From Deltaproteobacteria bacterium (GTDB lineage Bacteria > Desulfobacterota > DSM-4660 > Desulfatiglandales > B25-G16), in contig CP070660.1 in NCBI GenBank assembly GCA_020355145.1, forward strand, positions 1,608,911 through 1,616,586: a stretch of DNA of 7,676 bases, given 5' to 3'. Shown one piece after another: positions 1 through 5,948 of the stretch. The position numbers and the translations under genes are program-made. Below the pieces are notes generated by a model. That model was not told the DNA's origin. It did not search any database and saw only the letters and a list, made by a program, of their open reading frames with translations. The first letter of the stretch is position 1; every line of letters starts with the position of its first letter.

Positions 1-1440
1 ATAGGGATCTGCTGTTCCGGTAGGCTCCAGGCCAATTGCAAAACATCCTACGATGGTGTCCATCCTATCTGCCAGGCCTACAATTGACCCGATAAGGGAT
101 CCGGGGAGTCTGCTATCTGCCTGAACAGGCAGATAATGATCTGAGATAGCCACACAGACATCCGCCGGATGTCCATCAAGTCTGGCATATATCTCACCCA
201 TTATACCCTGGAGGGATGGGAACTCTGTCACCATCTCGGTAACCAGGTCACATTTACATAGCCTCGCTGCGAGCCTGACATCATCTATCACTTCTGGCGT
301 TATCCCTTCAGCCAGGTATTCGGCCAGTTTGGTAAACCGTTGCACCTTGGCAAAGGAGGTCCCTAGCTCGGCCTGATAGATAACCGCCTTTAAATCCTCC
401 AGCCGGTCCTCAAGGGGCCTTTTTCTGTCCTCCCTAAAGAAGAAATCCGCATCAGCCAACCTGGCCCGGAGGACCCTTTCATGCCCCTTTCGAACAATAG
501 ACTCGTCCCTTGCAATCGTATTGTTAACAGCTACAAAACTGGGCATCAACCGGCCCCCTTTGTCACGAATAGGAAAATACCTCTGATGTTCCTTCATGGC
601 CGTTGTGAGCACAGGCTCAGGGAGATCAAGGAATACCTTATCAAAACTACCGCAGATAGCAGACGGGAACTCCACCATATTGGCCACTGTGGACAACAGT
701 TCCGGATCTCTCATTGGCGTGCCTGATACTGTTTTAGCCGCCTTGACGACAGCCTTCTCCACCTCCCCTTCCCTCTCCCTTTGATCAATAATAACAGAGC
801 CTTCCTTCATCTTTCGCTGGTAATCTTGAAGGTCACCTACTTCCATAACTCGGGGCGCCATAAACCTGTGGCCTTTGGTCTTGTTTCCGCTCCTCACCCC
901 AGCCGCCTCAAAGGGGATAACCTCGCAGTTAAAAAGTGCCAATATCCAGTGGATGGGCCGAACAAAGGAAAACCCTCCGTTTTCCCACCTCATCGACTTC
1001 GGCCATGGAATATCCGCAATAACTCCGGGTAAGACCTCGGAAAGTATGTCTTTTGTACGCCTTCCGGGCATTTTTCGTTTAACATAGACGTACTCGCCCT
1101 TTGGCGTCTTTAAAAACTGCAGCTCATCAACCGATACCCCCTGGCGCTTGGCGAAACCAAGGGCCGCCTTTGTAGGGTTTCCTTTCTCATCAAAGGCAGC
1201 CCCTTTAGGAGGGCCTGTCATCTCCTGGATTGTATCTTCCTGTTTGTCGGCAATGGCCTTGCCCACCAAAACCAGTCGCCTCGGGGTTCCATAGGTATGA
1301 AGGTCCTCTCCCATCTCGATTCGGTTATCCCTTAAATAGGCCTCTGCAAGCCGCCTAAGCTCCCTTAGACCATTGTCAAGATAGCGCGAGGGGATCTCTT
1401 CAGTGCCTATCTCCAAAAGTAGTTCAGCAAACTTGGACAT
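1..1440 (-). CDS. glyS: Glycyl-tRNA synthetase beta subunit, N-terminal 480 residues (cut by left window edge)
   Basis: GlyS pairs with GlyQ in the bacterial alpha2beta2 glycyl-tRNA synthetase, which charges tRNA-Gly in the cytoplasm; the beta subunit mainly serves tRNA recognition. The frame is open from the ATG at 1440 down to base 1. It begins with the family hallmark LLLEIGTEEIP (residues 7-17). Other conserved blocks follow: YGTPRRL (50-56), SMRW with FVRPIHW (149-165), EHQRYFP (284-290), RLADADFFFRED (327-338), EFPSLQGIMGEIYA (406-419), DHYLP (434-438), and a segment ending in GLEPTGTADPY (470-480). Full family members are near 690 residues, so roughly 200 C-terminal residues, including the anticodon-binding-like end, lie outside the window. 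The ATG is the only possible start: the in-frame codons upstream hold no ATG, GTG or TTG before stops near 1520. No Shine-Dalgarno sequence precedes it. It lies downstream of glyQ on the same strand, 156 bp away. Confidence 0.97.
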   Translation of the reverse strand, partial: MSKFAELLLEIGTEEIPSRYLDNGLRELRRLAEAYLRDNRIEMGEDLHTYGTPRRLVLVGKAIADKQEDTIQEMTGPPKGAAFDEKGNPTKAALGFAKRQGVSVDELQFLKTPKGEYVYVKRKMPGRRTKDILSEVLPGVIADIPWPKSMRWENGGFSFVRPIHWILALFNCEVIPFEAAGVRSGNKTKGHRFMAPRVMEVGDLQDYQRKMKEGSVIIDQREREGEVEKAVVKAAKTVSGTPMRDPELLSTVANMVEFPSAICGSFDKVFLDLPEPVLTTAMKEHQRYFPIRDKGGRLMPSFVAVNNTIARDESIVRKGHERVLRARLADADFFFREDRKRPLEDRLEDLKAVIYQAELGTSFAKVQRFTKLAEYLAEGITPEVIDDVRLAARLCKCDLVTEMVTEFPSLQGIMGEIYARLDGHPADVCVAISDHYLPVQADSRLPGSLIGSIVGLADRMDTIVGCFAIGLEPTGTADPY

Positions 1441-1596
1441 TTGAAAATTTGGGGCTTGAATTTGTTTCGGCCCGCCCTGGCACGACGTAACAGGAACATG
1501 CTTTTGTCACTATACTACTATGGTTGCAAAAGCTACAGAACTCAGCCCTTGTACATCACGTCTGGGCCAGGGGTTTCGGATTTCGGGCTTGGAATT
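1441..1596. repeat. glyQ-glyS intergenic spacer with two related AT-rich repeat units
   Basis: This 156-bp spacer carries two similar units in the same orientation: TTTGGGGCTTGAATTTG at 1448-1464 (followed by TTTCGG at 1465-1470) and TTTCGGGCTTGGAATTTC at 1581-1598 (preceded by GGTTTCGGA at 1572-1580). Read on the minus strand they look like the AATTC-AAGCCC / CCGAAA-type intergenic repeats I remember from deltaproteobacterial genomes; that resemblance is from memory and was not searched. The downstream unit ends directly at the glyS start codon. I see no ORF or convincing terminator inside the spacer. Confidence 0.45.
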
Positions 1597-2475
1597 TCAT
1601 ATCCTCTTGTCCCCCATGAGGGGATATCCCGTCTCCTCCCTCTGTTTTAGATAGTTTTTTGCCACTAAATGGGCTAATTCCCTAACCCTTCCAATGAAGG
1701 ATGTCCTTTCCGTAACGCTGATGGCCCCTCTCGCATCAAGGATATTAAAGATGTGGGAACATTTCAGGCAGCAATCATATGCCGGCAGGACAATCCCCTT
1801 CTCGCTTATCCTCATGGATTCCTGCTCATACATATCAAACATCTTTAGAAGCATCTCCACATCAGCAATCTCAAAACAATAGACAGAGTTCTCCCATTCC
1901 CCTTTTTTATGGACATCCCCGTAAGTAACCTTCTCGTTCCATTTAAGATCAAAGACACTGTCCTTCTCCTGCAGATACATGGCTATTCTCTCCAGGCCGT
2001 AGGTTATTTCCACGGAGATCGGGTCCAGCCTCACGCCGCCTGCCAGTTGAAAATAGGTAAACTGGGTAATCTCCATGCCATCCAGCCACACCTCCCAACC
2101 AAGACCTGATGCACCAAGGGTAGGGGACTCCCAGTCATCCTCCACAAAACGTATATCGTGATCAAGGGGATCGATCCCCAGGGCCCTTACACTATCCAGA
2201 TAGATGTCCTGAATATCAATGGGTGAAGGCTTTATTATCACCTGGTACTGGTAATAATGCCCCAGACGGTTGGGATTCTCTCCGTATCTGCCGTCAGTGG
2301 GGCGCCTGGAAGGCTCCACATATGCGACAGACCAGGGTTCAGGGCCCAGGGCCCTCAAAAGGGTAGCCGGGTTAAAGGTCCCTGCACCTACCTCCAGGTC
2401 ATATGGCTGCTGGATTACGCAACCCTTTTCTGCCCAGAATCCCTCCAGGGCAATAATCAATTCCTGAAATGTCAT
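1597..2475 (-). CDS. glyQ: Glycyl-tRNA synthetase alpha subunit
   Basis: GlyQ is the catalytic class II aminoacyl-tRNA synthetase subunit of the alpha2beta2 glycyl-tRNA synthetase; it binds glycine and ATP and acts in the cytoplasm with GlyS. With the ATG at 2475 it has 292 residues, the normal family size. Near-invariant blocks are visible: MTFQELI (1-7), QPYDLEVGAGTFNPAT (23-38), LRALGPEPW (40-48), EPSRRPTDGRYGENPNR (54-70), the class II motif region VEDDWESPTLGA (111-122), GWEVWLDGMEITQFTYFQ (126-143), and motif 3 as YGLERIAMYLQ (159-169). The frame remains open upstream to a GTG at 2511 that would add 12 residues. I prefer 2475 because family members commonly begin at the TFQ block, although some carry short extensions. 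Neither start has a strong ribosome-binding site; GAGCAAAG lies just upstream of the ATG. It is transcribed away from the cyclase operon, with glyS downstream. Confidence 0.97.
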   Translation of the reverse strand: MTFQELIIALEGFWAEKGCVIQQPYDLEVGAGTFNPATLLRALGPEPWSVAYVEPSRRPTDGRYGENPNRLGHYYQYQVIIKPSPIDIQDIYLDSVRALGIDPLDHDIRFVEDDWESPTLGASGLGWEVWLDGMEITQFTYFQLAGGVRLDPISVEITYGLERIAMYLQEKDSVFDLKWNEKVTYGDVHKKGEWENSVYCFEIADVEMLLKMFDMYEQESMRISEKGIVLPAYDCCLKCSHIFNILDARGAISVTERTSFIGRVRELAHLVAKNYLKQREETGYPLMGDKRI

Positions 2476-2545
2476 AAAATCTTTGCTCGTTGCCGGTTGT
2501 CCTTTGATCACTGTTTGTTATGAACCCAAGAAACACAATGAACAT

Positions 2546-2574
2546 CAGTTAGCATTTACCCTACTAGATGTCAA
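2546..2574 (-). promoter_or_regulatory. Possible sigma-70 promoter for glyQS (weak)
   Basis: On the minus strand a perfect -35 hexamer TTGACA (2574-2569) is followed after 17 bases by TAACTG (2551-2546), a poor -10 match. It lies about 70 bp upstream of the chosen glyQ start and is the best candidate I found there. The -10 element is weak enough that this could be chance. Confidence 0.22.
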
Positions 2575-2822
2575 GAAGGTAGCCCACCCTGAGGTCCTTA
2601 TTTTTTCCCCTATCTTTTTTGTTGACAAAGCAACTTCCCTTTGCCAAAGCTGTAAGAATATGGCGTTCGGGGGGTCTGCGCGGAGCTCCTGGGGCCGGAT
2701 AGTATGTGCAAACTACATCAGGGCGCTGGGGTCACAACTTGATAGCGAAAGAAGCATTTGTTTCCTCCGCTACTTTCTGAGATCTGGAAAATACAATTTT
2801 ATTAACTACTTAAAAAATATTA

Positions 2823-2836
2823 GCGGATTTTTCCGC
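2823..2836. other. Perfect 5-bp stem, 4-base loop hairpin
   Basis: GCGGA-TTTT-TCCGC forms a perfect short stem-loop. On the minus strand it is followed within a few bases by a T-rich run (complement of TTAAAAAATATTA, 2809-2821), so it could act as a weak rho-independent terminator for minus-strand transcripts. No minus-strand gene lies to its right, so the role is unclear. Confidence 0.3.
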
Positions 2837-2923
2837 ATACCTCTCTCCGTTCGAGGCGAAGCTACGGTAGGTGTTTATTTGATTCGCAATTCGTTGGTTT
2901 TGGCCTGGGATGCTGATCGTTGA

Positions 2924-3160
2924 ATACAGTCAGAACTCAACAGAGGGCCAGGCGATGAGCCCAGAAAAATGGTAATCTATCTAATGAGGATGCTTAGGGG
3001 CGAGAAGTTGGACAGTATTGGCAAGTTCGTCAATATGAATACTTACAGCTCCGTAAGCAGTGTTATTGAAAGGATGAAAGCCCAAATAGATAGGGGTCGA
3101 AAACTAAGAAGGCGTGTGGAGGAAATTAAAGGTCAAATATTAATGAGTCAAGAGCAGACC
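2924..3160 (+). pseudogene. C-terminal relic of a REP-associated tyrosine (Y1/HUH) transposase
   Basis: The frame after the TGA at 2921 reads EPRKMVIYLMRMLRGEKL (from 2957) and continues with SIGKF, the signature YSSVSSVIERMK, a basic stretch RKLRRRVEEIK, and ends MSQEQT (codons up to 3160). I recognise this as the DnaA-like helix-turn-helix C-terminal domain of REP-associated transposases, which in many deltaproteobacterial homologues ends in SQEQT or close to it. The catalytic N-terminal half with its HxH and tyrosine motifs is not visible in any frame upstream, where the frame is closed by TGA. The expected stop after the final T is also missing: the frame runs on through low-complexity residues to 3229. 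It is therefore a decayed fragment, not an expressed enzyme. The first ATG in the fragment is at 2969, but no ribosome-binding site supports it. Confidence 0.7.
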
Positions 3161-3287
3161 CCCTTTCTTTTATTGCTATGTCGGGTGCGTATCTTATTCT
3201 ATACATATGCCGTCAAAGTTTTGGTATAACGCTCCAGTTCCCACTCCACACGTTTCCGCCACAAGCTCAAAGACCTCTTATTGCTTT

Positions 3288-3317
3288 TTGTCAAGGTTTA
3301 TATCCCATTGATATTTT
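3288..3317 (+). promoter_or_regulatory. Possible sigma-70 promoter for the cyclase operon
   Basis: TTGTCA (3288-3293) and TATTTT (3312-3317) are separated by 18 bases, an acceptable though imperfect -35/-10 pair in AT-rich DNA about 80 bp upstream of the cyclase start. It is the best candidate in the leader; no operator or activator site is evident. Confidence 0.3.
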
Positions 3318-3382
3318 ATTTTTTTCCATGTAACCTTATCACTATCTATCCAAGTTGGCACGTCAATTGCTAAACAAGAAAT

Positions 3383-3390
3383 GGAGGGGG
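3383..3390 (+). promoter_or_regulatory. Ribosome-binding site deciding the cyclase start
   Basis: GGAGGGGG lies 9 bases before the ATG at 3400. It supports that start over the in-frame TTG at 3355, which has no such signal and would put a site of this quality inside the gene. Confidence 0.6.
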
Positions 3391-3399
3391 GCTGAAGGT

Positions 3400-4911
3400 A
3401 TGTCTGCAGATAATATCGAAGATAAAAGACCTCCCCGAAAAGGATTGAGGAGTCTGGCGGGACAACCTCCACCCACTAGGCCTAGAGATTATACTCATTT
3501 CTTTGGGGCCAGGATTCGAAAGCTGAGAATTCCCATCTTCATTAAGCTCGCCACCTTATCTACCCTGCTCATTTTTTTGGTCATTTCTGCCATCAGTCTT
3601 TCAGTGTTGAGAAAGCAAGAGAAACAATTCACTGACCAACTAATAAACCTGGGAGAGAGCATGCTCCGTATCGCAGCCAATAATGCCCCTGATAAAATTT
3701 TGGGAGAAGAAGACCTGGCTTTATTTCAATTAGTCAAGGATATTGCCGAAAATGAGCAGGTATTATACGCGTTTATTACAGATAATAAAGATATTATCAA
3801 GGTTCATAGCAGCATGGAGGATGTGAACAAGGTCTATACACCGCCAAAGAATGGTATTCTTCTTAAAGAAGGCAATGATGTAAAAGTGAATTCTTTTGTC
3901 CACAATGGAGAAAATGTCCTCTTTCTTGAGAAGCCTATTACCTATCAGAAATTAAATATTGGGGAAGTTCACCTGGCCATCTCACAAAAGAAAATCCAAC
4001 AAAATATTCGCGATGCGAAGATCTTTATTCTGGTACTAACAGTAGTTACTACCCTCGTTGCGATTCTATTAATTCTCAGACTGAGCATATATATTTCTCG
4101 ACCTATCAATAAGCTGAGGGAAGCCACTCAGGCCTTAGGTATGGGAGATTTTGATCATAGAGTCAGTATCAAACGCAATGATGAACTGGGAGATCTCGGT
4201 TTAGCTTTTAACGAGATGGCTGAGGATCTGGCACTCAAGGAAAAAATCAAGGACTCCTTCGGGCGATATGTAACACCGGAGATAGTTGATTTGATACTGG
4301 CGAATCTAGACACTACTCAATGGATGAAAGGATCCAAGATAGAGGCCACTGTTCTCTTTGTCGATATCAGGGATTTTACAGCCTTTTCTGAAAATAAAGA
4401 CCCGGTGAGCGTTGTTGAACTGCTCAATGATTATTTTACCCTGGTTACCAATGTAGTTATCAAATACGGTGGTCATATAAACAAGTTTGTAGGAGACGAG
4501 GCAATGGCAATCTTCGGTGCCCCGGTAACCAATCCTCAACATCCTGAAGCCGCTGTAAGGGCGGCCCTGGAGATAAGAGAAGAGATCTCCCAACTTCAGT
4601 ATGAAAAGAAAATGGAAGATTCAACTATCGATGTCGGAATCGGGATAAACTCAGGTGAGATGGTAGCGGGTAATCTTGGTTCACAGAGGAAAATGGAATA
4701 TACGGTTATAGGGGATAATGTGAATGTGGCCTCCCGGCTCACATCTATTGCAAAAGCTGGAGAGATCTTGGTTGGTAGCGGGACCTATGATCTCATTAAG
4801 GATAAGAACACCCTGAAAGTGGAGGAAAGGGGTAAGATGCCTGTCAAGGGAAGGAAAAAGGAGGTAAGTATCTTTAGTGTAGTAGGTTTTGAGGGGGTTC
4901 AATATGGATAA
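3400..4911 (+). CDS. Membrane class III (IIIb-type) adenylate cyclase with periplasmic sensor and HAMP domain
   Basis: This protein is predicted to make cAMP from ATP at the inner membrane in response to a periplasmic signal. The 503 residues divide into a basic cytosolic N-terminus (1-45), TM1 (46-70), a periplasmic domain of about 135 residues (71-206) that could be Cache/PAS-like but that I cannot name, TM2 (about 207-232), a HAMP domain starting SRPINKL (about 233-280), a linker with FGRYVTPEIV (287-296), and the cyclase homology domain (about 315-500). The catalytic set is complete: metal-binding Asp322 (FVDIRDF) and Asp366 (FVGDE), substrate-selecting Lys362 and Thr435 (EYTVIGD), and transition-state Asn442 and Arg446 (NVASR). 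The spacing fits class IIIb enzymes. The Lys/Thr pair argues for adenylate rather than guanylate cyclase. Such domains act as dimers. It is the first gene of a three-gene operon, and its last 8 bases overlap the next gene. A TTG at 3355 would add 15 residues but is less likely. Confidence 0.93.
   Translation: MSADNIEDKRPPRKGLRSLAGQPPPTRPRDYTHFFGARIRKLRIPIFIKLATLSTLLIFLVISAISLSVLRKQEKQFTDQLINLGESMLRIAANNAPDKILGEEDLALFQLVKDIAENEQVLYAFITDNKDIIKVHSSMEDVNKVYTPPKNGILLKEGNDVKVNSFVHNGENVLFLEKPITYQKLNIGEVHLAISQKKIQQNIRDAKIFILVLTVVTTLVAILLILRLSIYISRPINKLREATQALGMGDFDHRVSIKRNDELGDLGLAFNEMAEDLALKEKIKDSFGRYVTPEIVDLILANLDTTQWMKGSKIEATVLFVDIRDFTAFSENKDPVSVVELLNDYFTLVTNVVIKYGGHINKFVGDEAMAIFGAPVTNPQHPEAAVRAALEIREEISQLQYEKKMEDSTIDVGIGINSGEMVAGNLGSQRKMEYTVIGDNVNVASRLTSIAKAGEILVGSGTYDLIKDKNTLKVEERGKMPVKGRKKEVSIFSVVGFEGVQYG
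4891..4897 (+). promoter_or_regulatory. Ribosome-binding site for the deacetylase gene, inside the cyclase 3' end
   Basis: GAGGGGG sits 6 bases before the ATG at 4904, within the last codons of the cyclase gene. It selects this ATG over the in-frame TTG at 4889, which lies on top of the site, and suggests translational coupling of the two genes. Confidence 0.65.
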
Positions 4912-5941
4912 GATGGGCAAGGGGTGGAGCAAAGATAAATTAGTAGCAATAGGTCTGTTCTTAATTGGAGTGGCACCTTTATTTCTATCATCCTGTGCTC
5001 TTATCGAAAAAAAACCCACGAAGCCAATCACATTTCCAATGATATTTCAATCGGATGAGTATGTTGTCTGCAGACTTAAAGGGGGAGAAAGCCCTGCCTC
5101 GCTCGCCAAGAGATTTTTAGGGGACACAAAAAGATCATGGGTGATTGAGGACGCCAATGAGGGTGTCCCATTTGAAAAGGGTCAGATGATCGTTATCCCC
5201 CTGAAAGAGAAAAACAAGGGTGGTCTGAGTGCGGAAGGCTACCAGGTGGTGCCTGTACTTAGTTATCATCGTTTGGCCAAAAATTGTAAATCCTCCCCCT
5301 GTACCCCCACTCATATTTTAGATCAGCAGATCAGATACTTGAAGGATAATGGTTACAGGGTAATCACGAGCCGCGAGCTCCTTCATTTTCTAAGATATAG
5401 TCGCTCCCTGCCCAAGAGATCAGTTGTTATTACCATAGATGACGGTTTTAGGTCAGCTTATACTATCGCCTATCCAATCTTAAAGAAATATGGTTTTACG
5501 GCAACACTTTTCATATACACCGATTATATCGGGATTTCCAAAAAGGCATTAACCTGGAGCCAGCTGAGAGAGATGAAGGCTGATGGTTTCGAAGTGGGCT
5601 CGCACACCATAACTCATAGTGACCTTTCAAAAAAAAGAGAAGGGGAGGATGATCAGGCCTATATTGCAAGGATTGAAAGAGAGCTCCTTGTTTCCAAACA
5701 AATAATTGATAAAAAGCTGAACCAGAATACCATTTACCTGGCATTCCCCTATGGCCGGTATAATCAGAGGGTATTGCGTATTTGTGATCAAGTGGGATAT
5801 AAAATGGCCTTTTCCGTGAAGAGGGGAGGCAACCCATTTTTTGCTGATTCACTCCATTTGAAAAGGGATCAGATTTTGAAAACAGATATGAAGAATTTCA
5901 TCGACAGTCTAAAAACCTTTCACAAGTTCTCATTAAAGTGA
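4904..5941 (+). CDS. Lipoprotein with LysM-like domain and NodB (CE4) polysaccharide deacetylase domain
   Basis: This is a predicted envelope-anchored deacetylase that would remove acetyl groups from N-acetylated sugar polymers such as peptidoglycan or an exopolysaccharide. The 345 residues begin with a basic segment and hydrophobic stretch ending in the lipobox LSSC (Cys31). A LysM-like glycan-binding segment follows at about 52-100 (GESPASLAKRFLGD ... KGQMIVIP). The NodB domain covers about 115-340. Its motif 1 is TIDDG, with likely catalytic-base Asp179 and metal ligand Asp180; the family consensus is TFDDG. Motif 2 is SHTITH, with metal ligands His234 and His238. Motif 3 is FPYG (281-284). 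All core residues are present, so activity is expected. The substrate cannot be read from the sequence; PgaB/IcaB-like and peptidoglycan deacetylases share these motifs. The gene overlaps the cyclase by 8 bp and lies 7 bp before the next gene. The ATG at 4904 is chosen for its strong ribosome-binding site. Confidence 0.9.
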   Translation: MDKMGKGWSKDKLVAIGLFLIGVAPLFLSSCALIEKKPTKPITFPMIFQSDEYVVCRLKGGESPASLAKRFLGDTKRSWVIEDANEGVPFEKGQMIVIPLKEKNKGGLSAEGYQVVPVLSYHRLAKNCKSSPCTPTHILDQQIRYLKDNGYRVITSRELLHFLRYSRSLPKRSVVITIDDGFRSAYTIAYPILKKYGFTATLFIYTDYIGISKKALTWSQLREMKADGFEVGSHTITHSDLSKKREGEDDQAYIARIERELLVSKQIIDKKLNQNTIYLAFPYGRYNQRVLRICDQVGYKMAFSVKRGGNPFFADSLHLKRDQILKTDMKNFIDSLKTFHKFSLK

Positions 5942-5948
5942 AATCATC

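Larger units (their letters stand above)
2476..3399. other. Intergenic region of about 920 bp between divergent glyQ and the cyclase operon; no intact gene
   Basis: No reading frame on either strand looks like a functional protein. A 146-codon open frame at 2483-2923 (plus) begins antisense inside glyQ and shows no recognisable motif. From left to right the region holds the glyQ upstream DNA, an orphan TTGACA at 2622-2627 (plus) with no -10 at a usable distance, a GC-rich patch at about 2666-2700 that includes the palindrome GGAGCTCC (2682-2689), a small hairpin at 2823-2836, a transposase relic at 2924-3160, and the presumed cyclase leader after about 3288. The mixed composition and the relic suggest decayed mobile DNA. 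Confidence 0.6.

Noticed and set aside
481..1087. Several plus-strand frames of 60-85 codons
   Set aside because: All are antisense to glyS, whose minus-strand frame is open throughout with family motifs.
2476..2511. GTG start extending GlyQ by 12 residues
   Set aside because: No ribosome-binding signal, and the family commonly starts near MTFQ. It stays possible because some homologues have short N-terminal extensions.
2483..2923. 146-codon open frame on the plus strand
   Set aside because: It begins antisense inside glyQ, has no recognisable motif or ribosome-binding site, and has an irregular composition. A short piece near its end (GEATVGVYLIR) faintly recalls the transposase block but is too short to use.
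3355..3399. TTG start extending the cyclase by 15 residues
   Set aside because: No ribosome-binding site precedes it, while the ATG at 3400 has GGAGGGGG at a suitable distance.
4681..5031. 116-residue minus-strand frame across the cyclase-deacetylase junction
   Set aside because: It is antisense to two well-supported genes and has no motif of its own.
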